Of a stretch of 64,000 bases of DNA, positions 1 through 13,309 are shown piece by piece. Positions within the stretch are counted from its first letter, which is position 1; each line of letters opens with the position of its first letter. The notes beneath the pieces were generated by a model. That model was not told the DNA's origin and searched no databases. It saw nothing but the letters and a program-made list of their open reading frames with translations. The position numbers were made by a program, and so were the translations under genes. The stretch comes from Periconia sp. R9002 (taxonomy: Eukaryota > Ascomycota > Dothideomycetes > Pleosporales > Periconiaceae), in NCBI GenBank assembly GCA_023627715.1, contig JAMAHW010000032.1:248001-312000 (forward strand), given 5' to 3'.

Positions 1-3000
1 TGTGAAGGGCCAAGAAAGAGGGCAAACGAAAAAAGCGATGCAGAATGAATGACGACCCGGGGATTATGCGGAAGCTTTGGGCGCTTGTCAGCTGGTTCTC
101 GTTTTGCTTTGAACCTCGGGATAGGTTTGGGCGAGTACCGACCTACCCACGTTGCGCACGTAGGTGGGTAGGTATGATGATGCGTTGAACGGGGTTTTTT
201 TGATTGGGAGAAAAACAGGTTATACCTGCGGCGTGAAAAGGAATGCAGAAGGTGTGTGCGTGGGACACACTGGGATCGTGGAGGTGTGAGGGGGTTTGTG
301 CATTGTTTTTTCCCCCCGAAAGAAGACGATGGAAAATGGGGATGAAAAATAAAACCAGATTTGCACTTTTGTCTTCATACTTGTTATCCCTCCTTCTTCT
401 TCTGCAACGTTTCGCTCTCCTTCTCACTTACAGGCGTTGTTGTTGAACTTTCAAAATTGAAATTTCAACGTCCTCGAGTCGATGTTCTTGAATCCCCTCC
501 TTCGGGTCCGTAGCCCCCAGTCCGAGTGAGGAAGGTACTTACCCATTCTCCGGTACTCGTCTTAACGGGTAACGGACTTTTTTAGAGCGAAGTAGCGAAT
601 TGGTGAGGTAGTGGTAGAAAAAAAGAGAAAACGATACCAATTCTTTTACACATTTTTTCTTTCTTTTCTGAAGTGCGTGTGATGCCTTTCTGCGTGGTGC
701 TGGAGGGAGAGAAAGTGTTCGTGGGATTGTTTACTTTTTTTATTCATCGTTTTGTTTCTAGCGTGAGGGATGGGTGCTGTGAGGGTTCAAATGTTGTTTT
801 AGGGAGAGAGGGAGGGATGATGTGTGTGTACGTGAAGGCATACTACTACTCCGACTACCATCTCTCTCTCTCTCTCTCAAAAAAAAGAAGAAGATAAAAA
901 AGAGAGAAAGTGCAATGAGTATCAGTTGGCGGGTTCCAACTAACTAAGTACCTAGGGTATTGAATAAATAGTTGTTTATTTTTGTTTTGGTGTTTATGAT
1001 GTTTGTAAATAAGTATGTCTCACGCTTCAAGCAGGAACGGAGAGGAAGGGAAACGGAAAGAATGGAGAGAGAGGAGTGTGTAGGGTGGGTGGTTATTGGA
1101 ACATGTGCGTATATTCGGCAAGGAAGCAAGAAAGGGAGGGATGGAGGGAGAAATACTTGGGTAAGAGCATAAAGTTCATAACACCCCCTTTCTCTTCTAG
1201 CATTTACTCTAAGAGAGAGAGAGAAACACCTTTTTTTTGGTGCGCGTGTGTGTGTGTGTATTAATTGCTATTCTTCACACACACACTGTTTAGCTACGTA
1301 CATACGTACGTACCCATCTACGTTCGCATCTATGCGATTTCCAGTGAGTAGGGAGAAAGTCTGGTTCAAATCCTTCCCTCATCTATTCACCTCACCTCCT
1401 TGTTCTTTTGAAAATCGAAGAAGTACGAGTGTTTAGTAGTTATAGATGGCGGTGTTGGATATGTGTTAAGGGAGGATGGAAGGGAAGAGGGGGAGTGATG
1501 TGTTTGTTAGGTATTTGGTAAAGTAATGGTTTGGAGGGTTTACCTCGGGTGGGTGGTGGTGGACCGTGATCATGAGTGTGATAAGGAAGAGGGGGGAGGG
1601 ATTGTTTGTGTAGACGATGATCGTGGTGGTGAAGAATGGGTGGGTCTTCTGTGAAATTTCTATGCTATTGTCTTTACGTCTCGGTTGCGTCACGTATGTT
1701 TCTTTCCTTTGTGCTTTTTCTTAATTTTGATTCGCTTTTGTTCCTCTTTTATCACTTTTTGTTAATGAAACATGGTCTTGCGGAGCCTCTCTTCTCTCCT
1801 TTTGCTCTTTTTTTTTCTGCATATGCTGTATTGTGGTGATGATTTGATTGTCCTTGAAGATAGAAAAGTGAGAGAAAAGGAAGGATGAGAAAGTTAGTAG
1901 AGATGTATATTTGCATATGGTCTGTCTATATCATTGATACGTTTAGAAACACACATTAAAGGTGGAATAAGATTATCGCATGGTTCTGGAGTTACTTGCG
2001 GTCTTTGAAACACTTAGACCTTGAAATTCTACGTTGGATATTCCACCGATAAAAAATCAATAGGCAAAAAAGAAATTCAGTTTTTCATCACTACTACCTC
2101 TGATTCAAACTATCCTCGTCAATCTTCTCCTGTATCTCGAACCATCACAGAGCACGTTCATTATTCAATCAACTGACTGGCTCTGCGTTAAGTACACACA
2201 TGCATCTACACGCCTCAGCTTCTGCAAACTCGACACATGAAATGTAACATTCAGCACGAATACCATTTTCCCAGACTGACGATGCTACGGCTAAACGTGT
2301 GTCGCCACTATATATAGAAACACACCGATACGGTACATATTTACGGGCGTAACCATCATATGGGGGCCGCAAATCGCTACACATATTGTTTGGTCTTTCC
2401 GCCATGTATACGAACTACTAGCATGAATTAGGACCTACCACGCGTTCTGATGCACGAAACCCTACCCAGTAAATGCACAATATACACATGACCCGTACCG
2501 CAGTGTTTTAGTGCGTGGATGGAAAGAGTAGGGACAGGGTGGGTGTGTCGCCACATACCAATCTAGTTACCAGCGTCGGCCTGACTGGCGAGGTGAGTTT
2601 CAAATCATGCTTTAGGCCGACCTTGCGGCCACATGGCAGCAGGCTGTACATACAGCAAGCAATGCACGTCTTACGACATACATCAATGCACTGATTGACA
2701 GAACACGGGTATTTTCGGGCCTGTTTTTGTTTTGTGATGTTCGCGGCGTTGATCAGTAGTGAGTAGATTGACAAGCTCGTATAGGTAATGGGCGGGAAGG
2801 CTAAAAGCCCCCCCGGTCCGAGGTATAAGATCGGACGTTAAGCGCGGGCGGTGGGCTGAGGCTTCGTTCGCTAAAGACTGCCATGCCAGTCTCTCTTTCG
2901 TCTCGTCTCGTGTTATGTCACTCGTATGATGGCTGTGGTGTTGTGCGCCTTGCGGGATCCTCAGTCTTGTTTACCAACGTAGGATGGAAATTCAGGAGCA

Positions 3001-4555
3001 ACTTAATCTACAGAAGCGTACTTCTAACCACATTTCACCTACATTTCATATATAAAGTAGGCGGAGAAGCCGCCTTTGGCTAGCGCCAGTTGGTAAAAAA
3101 GACATGGAAATGGTGATTCAGAAATTATTGGTTGTGGTTTCGGTACTTAACACGGATATAGTAGTTGACTTGTCACTTCGCTGGCCAAGCGAGACGTCGT
3201 AGTTGTGACATCCTTGAGTGGGGCAACACCTGTATGTCAATCACATGTGTTGATGCCCTTTGTTTGTTTTTGTCATCAAGACTGAGCTTGAGTATAGCCG
3301 ACTTGTGGGTCCGTGGCTGCAGATGCGCGTGTTATGTAGGTATGGGGCGTGAACGATTGGTGCCATAGATCTGTGGGGTTGGCAACACTTTCCTCCCTTG
3401 CTTTTTTTTGATATCACAACACCCGTATAGTGCAACGAGGAAAACAAGGCCCGTATTCCCCGTCCCTATTGTGAGAAGGCCCGAGCATATCGGGAAATAT
3501 GATCTGTTTCTAGGCTTTCGGCACAGGGGAATTGACTGGCAGATGGAGTCGAAGTTTCGGAAGAAACATGCTTTGCGTTCTTAGTCCTCGAGCGTTTCAC
3601 TGCGTTGTCCGTCTCACCTATTTCTGATCCCGGCATCAACCACTCAACGATGGCCCAGCTATAGACGAATAAAGTAGTATGTTAGCCCCCAACAGTGTAA
3701 TGCTTTGTGCTGAACAGTCGGCCGAAGTTTCGGGCAAAACGCAGTGTATACTGCGATGTACTGGCTGCTCGATGAGCCAGAACTTGCTGCCCACCGCCTA
3801 TTGTTTCTGCATGCAATGCATAGCCAGGTTCTATTGCCTACAGCGCGACCCGTTTTTGTTTTAGCTTGGTTGGTATTCATCACGAGGTGCACTTGATTTG
3901 ATAGTCTGCCTCGGCTGCTGTGTCAAAGTACTGCATGTTGCCGCATAGCGAGGTCGATCTTCACATTTGGCTGAGTGTACGGCGCTGCCATGCGTGAGAC
4001 TGATATTAACAATGGAGATTATTGAAGACTGACTGGTTGCTGTAGATGTGGGGCGAGATGGAACGGTCAGTTGGCTGCATGGACATCGCAGCTAGACTGG
4101 CCTCTAGGCCTCAACCAGGGCAGGCATGAAAGTGATATGCAAGAGCCCGAGCTAGGAGCAGATGCACTGTTCGGAATAAAGGTGGGGTTGGCCATAGTGA
4201 GGTGTCAATCAAGTCGCTGGGTATGAGAACGATCAAATGACCAGTCAACAGATTTGGTCTCTTGTGAGGGTAAGAAATGTGCTGGCAAAGGTACACGAAA
4301 ACAGGCTTGATAGAAGTTCAATGCAAATTAAAAGGTGAATTGACGGTCTGTCGTAGTGTGAAGTTGAGCTAGTGGATTGGAGAAGAATGGGGCAGTCACG
4401 ACTGACCCGCCTCGATTTTAGTAGCAACTACACGAGAATTGGGTCATCTTACCATAAGCTGGTCTCTCTTAGCCAACAGAGTGAATTTTTCTATTGCACT
4501 GCTGTTTATTCCTACCTATCGCTCTCCTTGAACCGATCCACCTCTCCTTCAACCA
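1..4555. other. Gene-free leading stretch
   Basis: No open frame here shows family similarity, splice structure or a signal peptide. The sequence has purine- and pyrimidine-rich runs, short CT and GT tracts and a small hairpin around 3059-3075 (GGCGG/CCGCC arms). It is probably intergenic DNA and UTR of genes lying outside the window or starting further right. A short exon or a non-coding RNA could be missed. Confidence 0.5.
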
Positions 4556-5902
4556 TGCAGAAAGTATTCGCATATCGAAGAATACCCTATGGGGTACCAG
4601 ACTACGCCACCAGTCATGGTCAAAAGCAGTATTTTACGTGAGCGGGAGTCTCTATATACTGACACAATTTGCAGCGCCCCTCGTGTTACTCTCTTCCATC
4701 GATCCTTATCGTCCATCTTCCCTAGCTGCCACCCTCGTCCATACCCACCCACAGATCGCGCGGCAGGACGTCGTAATCCCCCGCGAGCCGCTCACATTGT
4801 ACAATCTCAATCAACTGAACGAGTTGGGTGGTAAAGGCGGTGAGGACGTTTACCTAACTGCCAACGATGGCATCCCCGCCGACTCCAGCATCTCCGCCGA
4901 CTCAGAATGGTTGAAGGGATGCACAATAGACGAGTATGGAGGAACGGGCGGACACAAAACAGGCGTCATCATCCTAGTGGATAAAGGGGAAGGGGTGGTT
5001 GACGTCTTCTATTTTTATTTCTTCGCATTCAATTATGGAGGAGCATTTCTGGACAGGCAACTTGGTAAGTGCCGAGGTGATTTACATTCATGCTCACTAT
5101 TGTCAAAAATCTGAATTTGTAGATCATGGAAAGCTAATAAAAAGATTCGTAGGCGATCATATCGGCGACTAGGAGCACAACATGATCCGTTTTCACGACG
5201 GGCAACCGAAGTACATCTGGTTCTCTCAACATTCTACCGGCGAGGCATACACATTTGATGCTGTGATTAAAGAAAGGACTGGAAAACGCGTGAGCATCTT
5301 GCTACCTCTTCGCATCTCACGGTGTCGAAGACACACATCGTCAACTAAATGATACACAATAGCCCCTTGTCTTCTGCGCAAACGGATCGCATGCATTATA
5401 TGCACTCCCCGGACAGCACGAGTACACAGTGCCCAATCTCGCCGTCCCTTGCCGCCTCCGTCTCGTAAACGAGACCGATGCAAATGGCCCTATTTACGAT
5501 CCACTTCAAGCTTCCTATTACTACATCTACACACCGTCCCTATCAACCCTTGTCCCATTCACAACCACCGATTTTGCGCATCCATCCTTCCATTCACACG
5601 CTCCTACAGGATTTTTATACTTCAAAGGTCGGTGGGGCAACCAGGTTCCCAAGGCTTCGAATGATGCTTGGAAGAAGGGTCAAAAGGATAATATAAAGAC
5701 GTTTGTCAGTGGTCCTACGGGGCCCCTAGACAAGCAATTAGGCCGTTCAAAAGTGTGGCCTAGAAATTCTGAGTTTGTCCCGCTGCTACGACACTCCCTC
5801 ACCCGGTCGTGGATCCTGGATGAATGGCTGGGTGGTGTGAACTCTCTTTGGGGAAATGCGAAAGTCAAGGGTGTCAAGGTCAACGGGGAGTCTGTTGAGT
5901 GA
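4556..5902 (+). pseudogene. Vps62-like (DUF946 family) gene with a nonsense codon
   Basis: The exons spell a Vps62/DUF946-type protein, a family named for vacuolar protein sorting whose biochemical role is poorly known. Exon B (4675-5064) encodes PLVLLSSIDPYRPS, DVYLTANDG and GVVDVFYFYFFAFN. Exon C (5153-5289) encodes the region around the GDHxGDWEHNMxRF family motif and WFSQHSTGEAY. Exon D (5363-5902) encodes ANGSHALYALPG, GFLYFKGRWGN and SGPTGP. All three later introns have GT/AG ends. In exon C the conserved Trp of the GDWEH motif is a TAG stop at 5170-5172, a single G-to-A change from TGG. The rest of the frame is open to the normal end, so the gene looks recently inactivated, or the base is an assembly error. 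The first exon (about 4556-4613) is uncertain: the best phase-matching donor, GTCATG, is not canonical. Confidence 0.7.
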
Positions 5903-6632
5903 GTGGACGTAAGGTCATTGTTTCATCCTTAGCGAGTACCTGTCTTTTTTGAGGGGTCTCCTGTGTCTTTTGCTTGTACTTTGAAAGATTCTCTCGAGTA
6001 AATTGTCATTCGCCAAGTGTGTTGTTGCACATGTCTTCCAGCCTAATGATAGCGTATAAAGTGTTATTCCCCGCAAATTGGACGTTTCTTCTTATCCTAC
6101 TCGCAACTTGGACTCGTTGATGGGGTTCGAGAGGAGATCGGTGTGGGACCAAATATGGGCGTCGATCATGGAGTACGGGAGTATTACTATGAAAAATATG
6201 ACGTTTATTATCGCAGAGTATTGAATTACTTCCGATATCTACTCAGTAGTAAAGTGACACAATAACTTCCTCGGCCATTGTGCACGCATGTTAGAGAGTA
6301 TCGCTATCAAGAGTGTTTTTTTGGTAAAGTAAAGTAAGTAAAGTAAGTAAAGGAGATAGATGCCAAGGTTTTGTTACGTCACTAACCTTTTGCAAGGTAC
6401 TAACTGTGAAGTGCTTCGAGGAAGTAGTGTTTTATATAAACGACAAAGCTACGACATAGTAGGAGACAAAAAAAATTCCGGCATAAAAGGACCATTCCTC
6501 AAATCCATTTATCATACTTCACCCCTCCTCACTCAACCTTCTCGTTCAAACCAAATTCCTTACTCTATTCAAGCCATACCACACCATCCCATGCCCTCTC
6601 CAAAAAATACTAATCACACGCACGCACGCGAC
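5903..6632. other. Gap between Vps62-like gene and small Cys-rich gene
   Basis: Contains the 3' flank of the broken Vps62-like gene and a short AAAGTAAGT repeat near 6325-6352. No gene or RNA gene is seen. It ends at the stop codon of the reverse-strand Cys-rich gene. Confidence 0.5.
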
Positions 6633-7241
6633 TCAAGGCAACCTATCCACCCCATCCTCCACCTTATCCCCCACCTCATCCTCCTCCTCATCCACATAAT
6701 CCTCCCTCGTAGGCTCCACGTACTGCGACGTGCAGTGCATGGTGTAGAACGTCAAAATCCCTATTTCCCCCATCAACATCAGCCACCATCTATCCATCCC
6801 TTCCATCCCAGAGCACAAAACAAAGGGAGAAGTAGAAGTAAAATGTGGACTGGACGCACCTTCACCAAACCCCCTAACCCCAACCATCCCCTTCTTATCC
6901 GCACAATGTTTCTCCATGCAGTTCGTAAACGGATGCAGCCAATCGAGCGTGTGCGGGTAGGTCCCGTGGCAGAATTGGGTGGGGGTTGTGAGGCGGGTTA
7001 GGCATTGGTACTGTTTTCCACCGTTGCCGGCAACAATTAGCATTGCGTTAGATTCTGGGTCGAGGTATGGATGGGTGGGGGAAGGTTGTGGGGCCAGAAA
7101 GGACGTACCTCGCATTGCTCGGAGTTTAGATGTCTGAAGGGTTGGTTTTCGGGGTTTTTGTGTTTGAAGGAGAGCGGGGTGGAGGTTGTTGGGGGTGTGA
7201 GGAGGAGGAGGGAGAAGAGGGAGGTGAGGGGGGTGAGGTGC
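6633..7241 (-). CDS. Possible small Cys-rich membrane protein, 5' end unresolved
   Basis: Three reverse-strand exons can be chained in phase: 7241-7109, 7010-6860 and 6799-6633, with GTACGT...AACAG and GTGCGT...GGAAG introns. The joined product has a hydrophobic stretch near its start (LFSLLLLTPP). A cluster of five cysteines follows, with the core CHGTYPHTLDWLHPFTNC. A likely membrane helix (WWLMLMGEIGILTFYTM) and a very acidic tail end the protein. A CCCCAG acceptor at 7242 suggests at least one more upstream exon, but I could not find its start in phase. I do not recognise the family. The order of elements suggests a secreted or single-pass membrane protein. Support is splice geometry plus cysteine spacing only, so this could be chance. 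Confidence 0.4.
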   Translation of the reverse strand, partial: APHPPHLPLLPPPPHTPNNLHPALLQTQKPRKPTLQTSKLRAMRGTSFLAPQPSPTHPYLDPESNAMLIVAGNGGKQYQCLTRLTTPTQFCHGTYPHTLDWLHPFTNCMEKHCADKKGMVGVRGFGEGASSPHFTSTSPFVLCSGMEGMDRWWLMLMGEIGILTFYTMHCTSQYVEPTREDYVDEEEDEVGDKVEDGVDRLP

Positions 7242-8013
7242 CTGGGGAAGGGAGGGGGTTAGTTGGGTTAGGTGGGAGGGTGGATACGATGGGATGGTTG
7301 CTTGTCGTTTTGTTATGTTGGGGTTGGGATGAGGGAGGGAAGGACGTACGCACATTATAAATTGGCTTGAACGACGTTGTTACTGCCGCGAAGCTCCTGG
7401 GATTTTACTCGTTTGCGGCCCTCTAGTTATGATGGATTGTGTAGGTAGAAAGAAGGATGTGTATATGCTGAAGGGCTATTTCTCGTTGAGTTTTTAATCG
7501 CAGTGTGCGCGTGGTTTGGGTGGCGAGAGAGACAGATGATGAGGTTGACCACACGCTCGGGTAGCCTTCGTGGGGAGTGTTGGATTCGATTGGCTTCTCG
7601 ATTTTGGAGAAAAACGCATTGGGCATAGATATGGATTCTATTGGAAGTGGGTGTATGTTATTGTGCTTCTGATACCATGGCTAGGTGGTGCTGCGTGGAT
7701 GTCACTATACGGTGATGGTGCGCTTCACTCATTTCAAGCGCAAACGACTGGGGAGTTCGACAGAGAAGAGGGAAATCGGTCATCACTCAGGACCATGATA
7801 TGAGTATCATAAAAAAGCCATGTAAGAAGAGACACATTACACTTGATTTTTTTCTCTCGTTAAAGTCTACATACACATACACGAAAAGTCCACCATTTTT
7901 TACGGGGAAAGGAATTCCCCGTAACAAGCAAATAGAACGCCTCGCCGCCAATATGCGCCCATAATCAAACAAGAAAATAAGGGATCGGCCAACGTCAATT
8001 GCAGGTCAAACTC
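7242..8013. other. Intergenic, possible 5' exon of the Cys-rich gene
   Basis: Purine-rich DNA on the + strand around 7190-7350, then plain intergenic sequence up to the RPA190 stop codon. The missing first exon of the reverse-strand Cys-rich gene should lie here. No other feature is seen. Confidence 0.4.
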
Positions 8014-11000
8014 TTACGCATCCAGCATATCCACATCCTCTCCGCCCTCAACCCCATTCACGACATCTTCCTCCTCCTTCAACGGATCCCAAACCTGCAC
8101 AGGAGCCAGCACATCAAAGGCGCCCGTGCCGACCTTGCCCAATCTACCTACAACAATCCTAGCGGAGGGGTTGCTGAGATCATCAACATCGCGCTCGAGC
8201 ACGGCATCTTTAAGGAAGGCTACTGTCGTCTCGAAACTCATCTTCATGAACGGCGAGGGATTGCTCTTCATGCCGATGCGATTGAAGGGTACAAAGCCAC
8301 CACCTTTAGTCATGGTATCGGCAATGAGATTGAGATGGCGATTGTCAACCGAGATACCGTGACCGGAGAAAACGGCATCCATTTCACGGACGATGGAGGC
8401 TCGGCACGCTTCAACTCCGTACAGCTGTAGCATCGCAGCGATGTCGTTGGTGAAGATGCGAGAAGTGTCGATAATGTCGGCGAATTCACGCATTGCGACA
8501 GGGTTGGCGCCTTCAGTCATGATGATTGGGATTTCGATCTCTTTGCCTGTTGTCGCGTCTTTGCCCTTTTCCGTGGTGACGAGAGCGGATGTGATGCCTG
8601 GGATGACGTGAATTGTGGCGAATTCCGCTGCCGCTTCGACGTGGTGCAGCATGAGAAGTTTGGCGGCCGTAGCAGCAAGTTCGATGGTAATCTCGCAGTA
8701 GGCTCCAGCTTTGTCGTCGAATTTGAAAGCACTGATATCCTTGCATTCCCCTCTAATACGTTCTTGGCGAATCTCGGACGACTCATCCTTAGGAACCAAC
8801 GTCTCCTCTTCTGAGTCGGATTCAGGCTCAGGAGAGCTGTTGCGGGAAGGCTTCGGGCTACCGCCGTATGTTTCATCTTCGCTTTCTTCGCGGTCGAGCT
8901 GATCGTTGATGGCTTGCTCTTCTTCTTCCGGTGCATCAAATTCCACGCTGTCTTCGCGCCTGCCGCGAGACTTGAGATTGGTGGCATCTCCATCATCTGC
9001 GCCGCCATCATCACTCTCGGCATCGTCAATGCCGCCCTCATTATCTGCATCATCTTGTCGGACGGTTTGCTGTTCAATAGTGCCTGACGACTCGCCAACC
9101 GTAGGAAGGCCTGCTGCTCGCGCTGTAGACAATGACTTGCTGGCCCCCTTCTTCTTCAAGTCCGCGTTGATCATCTTCTGCAGACGAGGACAGAATTTCT
9201 TCTCGATCGAGTCCGCAACGTCCCGAACTTTGATGGCATACTCTTCAGTGTATTCTTCCGCAGGGTAGAAGTCTAGACGAATTTTGTACTGACGTGCTTG
9301 CGAATATTGAGTGCCTGCACCCACCTTCTCCGTCACAATGACCTTGTCCAGCACGGAAGACAGGGGAAGTCGGCCAATACTCTTGGCAAATTTTTCTACG
9401 TCCGCCTTGGATAGTTCAGGGTGGGGGTACAACGTCATGGCAGGAGTTGAGATCTTCGCACTGGCGGTCATCACAATCTCACGTAGTCGAGGAATACCGA
9501 GCGTGACGTTCTTCGCAGCGTGACCTGCCAAATGGAAAGTGTTGAGCGTCATCTGTGTCGACGGCTCACCAATGGACTGTCCGGCGACGACACCAACAGC
9601 TTCACCAGGTTCCACTAATGATCGTAGATATTTCATGTCGAGCATAGCCTCGAAGTTCTTCTTTAGGACTTCGCCCTGTACATCGTGCTTTTTGTTCTTG
9701 AGCAGCTTGTCTGGATTGTTCTCGCAGTACTGTATCATGTCAGAGAATGAAAATCAGACTCGCAAAAAAGAAAAAAGAAACTTACATTGCGTTTCGCAGC
9801 AAGGAATTTCTCGGAAGTACTTCCGCTGTAACGGCTTGGCTCGTACACTGCAGTTGCTGGATCCATAACAGCACGGTTTCGAGTCTTGCGGCATTTCTTC
9901 CAGGCAGTCTTGTTGTACTCGGTCGCCTCTTTGCTAACGACATGCTGATAGCTATCCACGGCATTCAGCGACTGTCCCAGCGAAATGAAATTCTCAGCCT
10001 GGAACTTGAAGTCATTGAGGTACTTCTGCTTCGTTGTGTCCAGTCCGTCTTCTCCGTAAAGGAACTGTACCATACTTCCATCGGAATCGCGAACTGATGT
10101 ATCGTACTCAACGTGAAGACCTTCCATACCCTTAATAATACAGCGTTGGAGATAGCCAGAGCGAGACGTCTTAACTGCAGTGTCGATAAGACCTTCACGC
10201 CCAGCCATAGTATGAAAGTAGTACTCCTGAGGTCGAATGCCTGTCAAGAAACGATTGACAACATAACCACCGGCACGAACGCTTGTTTCAAAAGGTTTGA
10301 AGCATGGAAGCGTTTTTCCACTAACCATGACAGGGACACGACGTCCTTCCAAAACCTGCTGTCCAAGGTTACAGGAGATCTGATTGGCGTTGACCATACT
10401 ACCCTTAGCACCAGAACCAGTCATGGTCTGCATTTGATTCTTGGGGAACAGCTTGATAAGGTTATCCGGAAGACAAGCATCTGTCACAGCGGAAGAGACT
10501 TTGGAGTTTGCGGTGTTGGTAAGCATATCGAGTGCATGCTGCTTTGAGTCGTCACGAAGGACCTGCTCTAACCGCCTTTTTAATTCAGGATCGTTAGGCG
10601 TGATTTTCGTAGGGTCCAGTGAAACATATTTTGCAGCAACCTCAAATCCAACTTTCTGCGCCTTATTCAATTCTGCAAGTCGTGCTTCCTCACCTTCTTT
10701 GGTGAGAATGAGATCTTCGACACCGCAGGAGAATGCGCGCATATTGAGAAGTCTTGTAAGGAGTCGTCCGAGGACACTTAACGTTTGACCGGCCGTTTTG
10801 GGACCATATACCTCATAAATGCCGTTGACCAAACCACCTCCTGCAGGGCCGATTTGACTCTTATCCAGAATACCGCAAAGAAGCTCACCATGTTGAACAA
10901 TGACATCTTGCTCTTCGGAATTGCGTCCCCAGTGCTTGCTGTTGGTTTGTGATCTGGATGATAGGGTCAACTCGACGTATTCTTGGGGTTTGATGTTCTT

Positions 11001-13309
11001 GAGAATCGTTGTGACTATTTGTTTACCAGTCCAGAGTGCTCGAGGTTTCAAAATCGCCGGTTCAACGGTAAGAAGAGTACCAGATGTGGTGTGTCCATCT
11101 TCAGGTCGTAGGGAGCAGTAGATCAACTGTTGATATTCCTCACGCGTGAAGAACATATCTCTGTTGGTTAGCCATACAGCCATAGAGATATGATCCTGAA
11201 TGAGACCTCTCAGGGGCTTTCCAGCTGTCGCGGACAAATACTGGTTGTCGGTGTTGGCAATCAGCATGGCCTCGGCTCGTGCCAACTCGTTCTGAGGAAA
11301 GTGCATGTTCATTTCGTCACCGTCAAAGTCGGCATTGTAGGTGTTACAGTTAGCGTAGTGCATACGGATCGTTTTTTCGCCGGGTAGTACGCGAGCACGA
11401 TGCGCCATCATGGACGGCTTGTGCAAAGTTGGCTGACGATTCATGATGACAACGTCACCGTTGTTGAGATGCCGATGCACCTTCTTGTTTTTGGAGCCAT
11501 TCACTGACGTACTGGAAGGCGCCAAAAGTTGGTTCGCTAGTGCTTGTCGCTCTTCGTAGTTCTTCTTCCTCAAAGATATAACCTGGCCAAACTCGTTCTC
11601 GATGGCTACGGCGCCTGGCCACTTGTCAGGCCCATTGAGAACTGCCTCCTTGAGGTCGTAGAAGTTATGATTCGTGACGGGCTCGGGGTAGGTCAACTTC
11701 TTAGCGAACACAGGCGGAACGCCAATCTGGTTTGTTTCAATATTGGGGTCTGGGGAAATGACACTTCGTGCGGCGAAATTGACACGCTTGCCCATCATGT
11801 TCTTTCGGAAAAGACCTTCCTTCTTCTCCAAATGCTGCTTGATGCCGTCTGCGTTGGACTTTGCCGCAGCGCCCTGCACCGGATTGGCGTCGCGGTCGAT
11901 AAGCGAATTCACTGCCCCTTGAAGATTTACCCAGATCGTCTGAAGATCTCCAAAATCACGCCGTCGGTAGCCAGCTTCGTTCTCTTGGCCCTTCATTTCG
12001 TTTGTGATCTGTCGCATCGACTCACAAGCATTCAGAATGTTCTTAAAGAGGCTGTTCCTCGGGTTCTCAGCAATGGAGTCGCCAGTTTTGTCTTCCATCC
12101 TATATCGATTGGGAGCGACTATGACGTTGTGCATGAAAAACATGTCGGCGTTGACGTCAATCAAAGCCGATTTCGATCGTGCGTACGGACTGTAGAGGAG
12201 TCGCAGCACGTCCTCCTCCTTCTCGAAAAGTAGTATCATGGCCGCACGAACTTCTGCCGGGTTCAGGTACTCCTGTATGCTTTCCTGCGTCTCGGCCGTC
12301 GCTTTGGCCCTGTTTGCTGAGCCTGTCATGGCCTCTGAAACAACAAGAGATCCAGTATCATCCATCATATCAACGTCGGATTCCTCTTCCGAAGGTGGGT
12401 CCAAATCAGCGACGCCCTCGTCAGCGTGAACGGGTTGTTTCTTCGCCTTAGCATCTCTCCTTCTTAAGATGTCTAATGGATTTTCGAAGCGCTTTTCAGC
12501 GGCTGCCATCAATGCCTTCTCCTTCGTGCTAAGGTTCTTGCGAAAAATTTTGATAGCACGGTCCTTGCGGTAAGTCGGGTTGATACCATTGCAATTGCGA
12601 CACTTCTTTCCTGCTACTATAGCAGCATAAAACTCTTTTATAAGTTCGCGACGGGCCTCGGCAACGGCTTCGGTTTTGTGCCTGACGGCATGAGCGTCAC
12701 TTTTTGAGATTCCAGCCCTCTTCATGCATTTCTTGACGTAGCTGTTTCGCTCACTAATAACATCATCGTCGTCATTCTCCTCGTCCGAAGAGTCGGCCCC
12801 TTTGTTTGTTTTGCCTTTGTGTTCGTGGACATGCTCACGCATGTCATTTGCCTCTTTGATTAGGCCGCAGCGTAGCAATCGAAGCTTGGAAGCGACTTCG
12901 TGGGTGTCTTTGCGCGCAATACGAAAATGGTGGCAGTATACGCATTTGCCGCGGAGGAGCCGATACAGTTGATCAATAAAGGTCACATGGTAAACAGGGA
13001 CGGGAAGTTCAATGTGACCGCAGTGGCCCGGACAGCCATTGTCCGTCGTCAGTCCGCAAGTAGAGCATCTGGCTGTGTCAATTTTGAAGTTCAAATGCTC
13101 GGACCAGACAAAGTGGCTGAAGCTTACGCATTATCAAGGAAAGCGCCGAGCGCAGCATCATGCAGACCACCGGGTACGGGATGTAGCAGACTATCGAAGG
13201 TGGTTGGGTTGGTTATGCGCTTCACCGAGAGAGTGCGAATGTCGTCGGCAGTGAGGAAGCCAAACTGGACGCTGTTGATGGCGGATGAGACGGGCTGAGA
13301 AGTGTTCAT
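8014..13309 (-). CDS. RPA190: DNA-directed RNA polymerase I largest subunit (RPA190/A190)
   Basis: Largest subunit of nucleolar RNA polymerase I, which transcribes the rRNA precursor. Three exons: 13309-13128, 13068-9786 and 9729-8014, giving about 1726 residues, normal for the family. The first intron splits the zinc-binding clamp motif (CSTCGL..., [17 protein letters not shown]). The second joins KRN to YCENNPDK. The catalytic Mg-binding loop NADFDGDEM lies near residue 640, and [15 protein letters not shown] and [20 protein letters not shown] are the usual active-site strands. A Ser/Asp/Glu-rich insertion at about residues 1360-1475 is the acidic jaw insertion typical of Pol I. For the 59-nt first intron I chose the CCAG acceptor, because the alternative ACAG four bases upstream breaks the frame. 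The gene is divergent from PRP3. Confidence 0.95.

Noticed and set aside
1340..1375. GGTTCAAATCC resembling a tRNA B box
   Set aside because: No matching A box or acceptor-stem pairing at tRNA distance.
2508..2774. Cys-rich 88-codon reverse frame
   Set aside because: Cysteines are clustered, but there is no signal peptide, promoter or homology. Likely chance.
6360..7001. 213-codon + strand frame
   Set aside because: Pro/His/Leu-rich translation opposite the better-supported spliced reverse gene. No family features.
11544..12233. 229-codon + strand frame
   Set aside because: Antisense shadow of conserved RPA190 coding sequence. It has no domain of its own.
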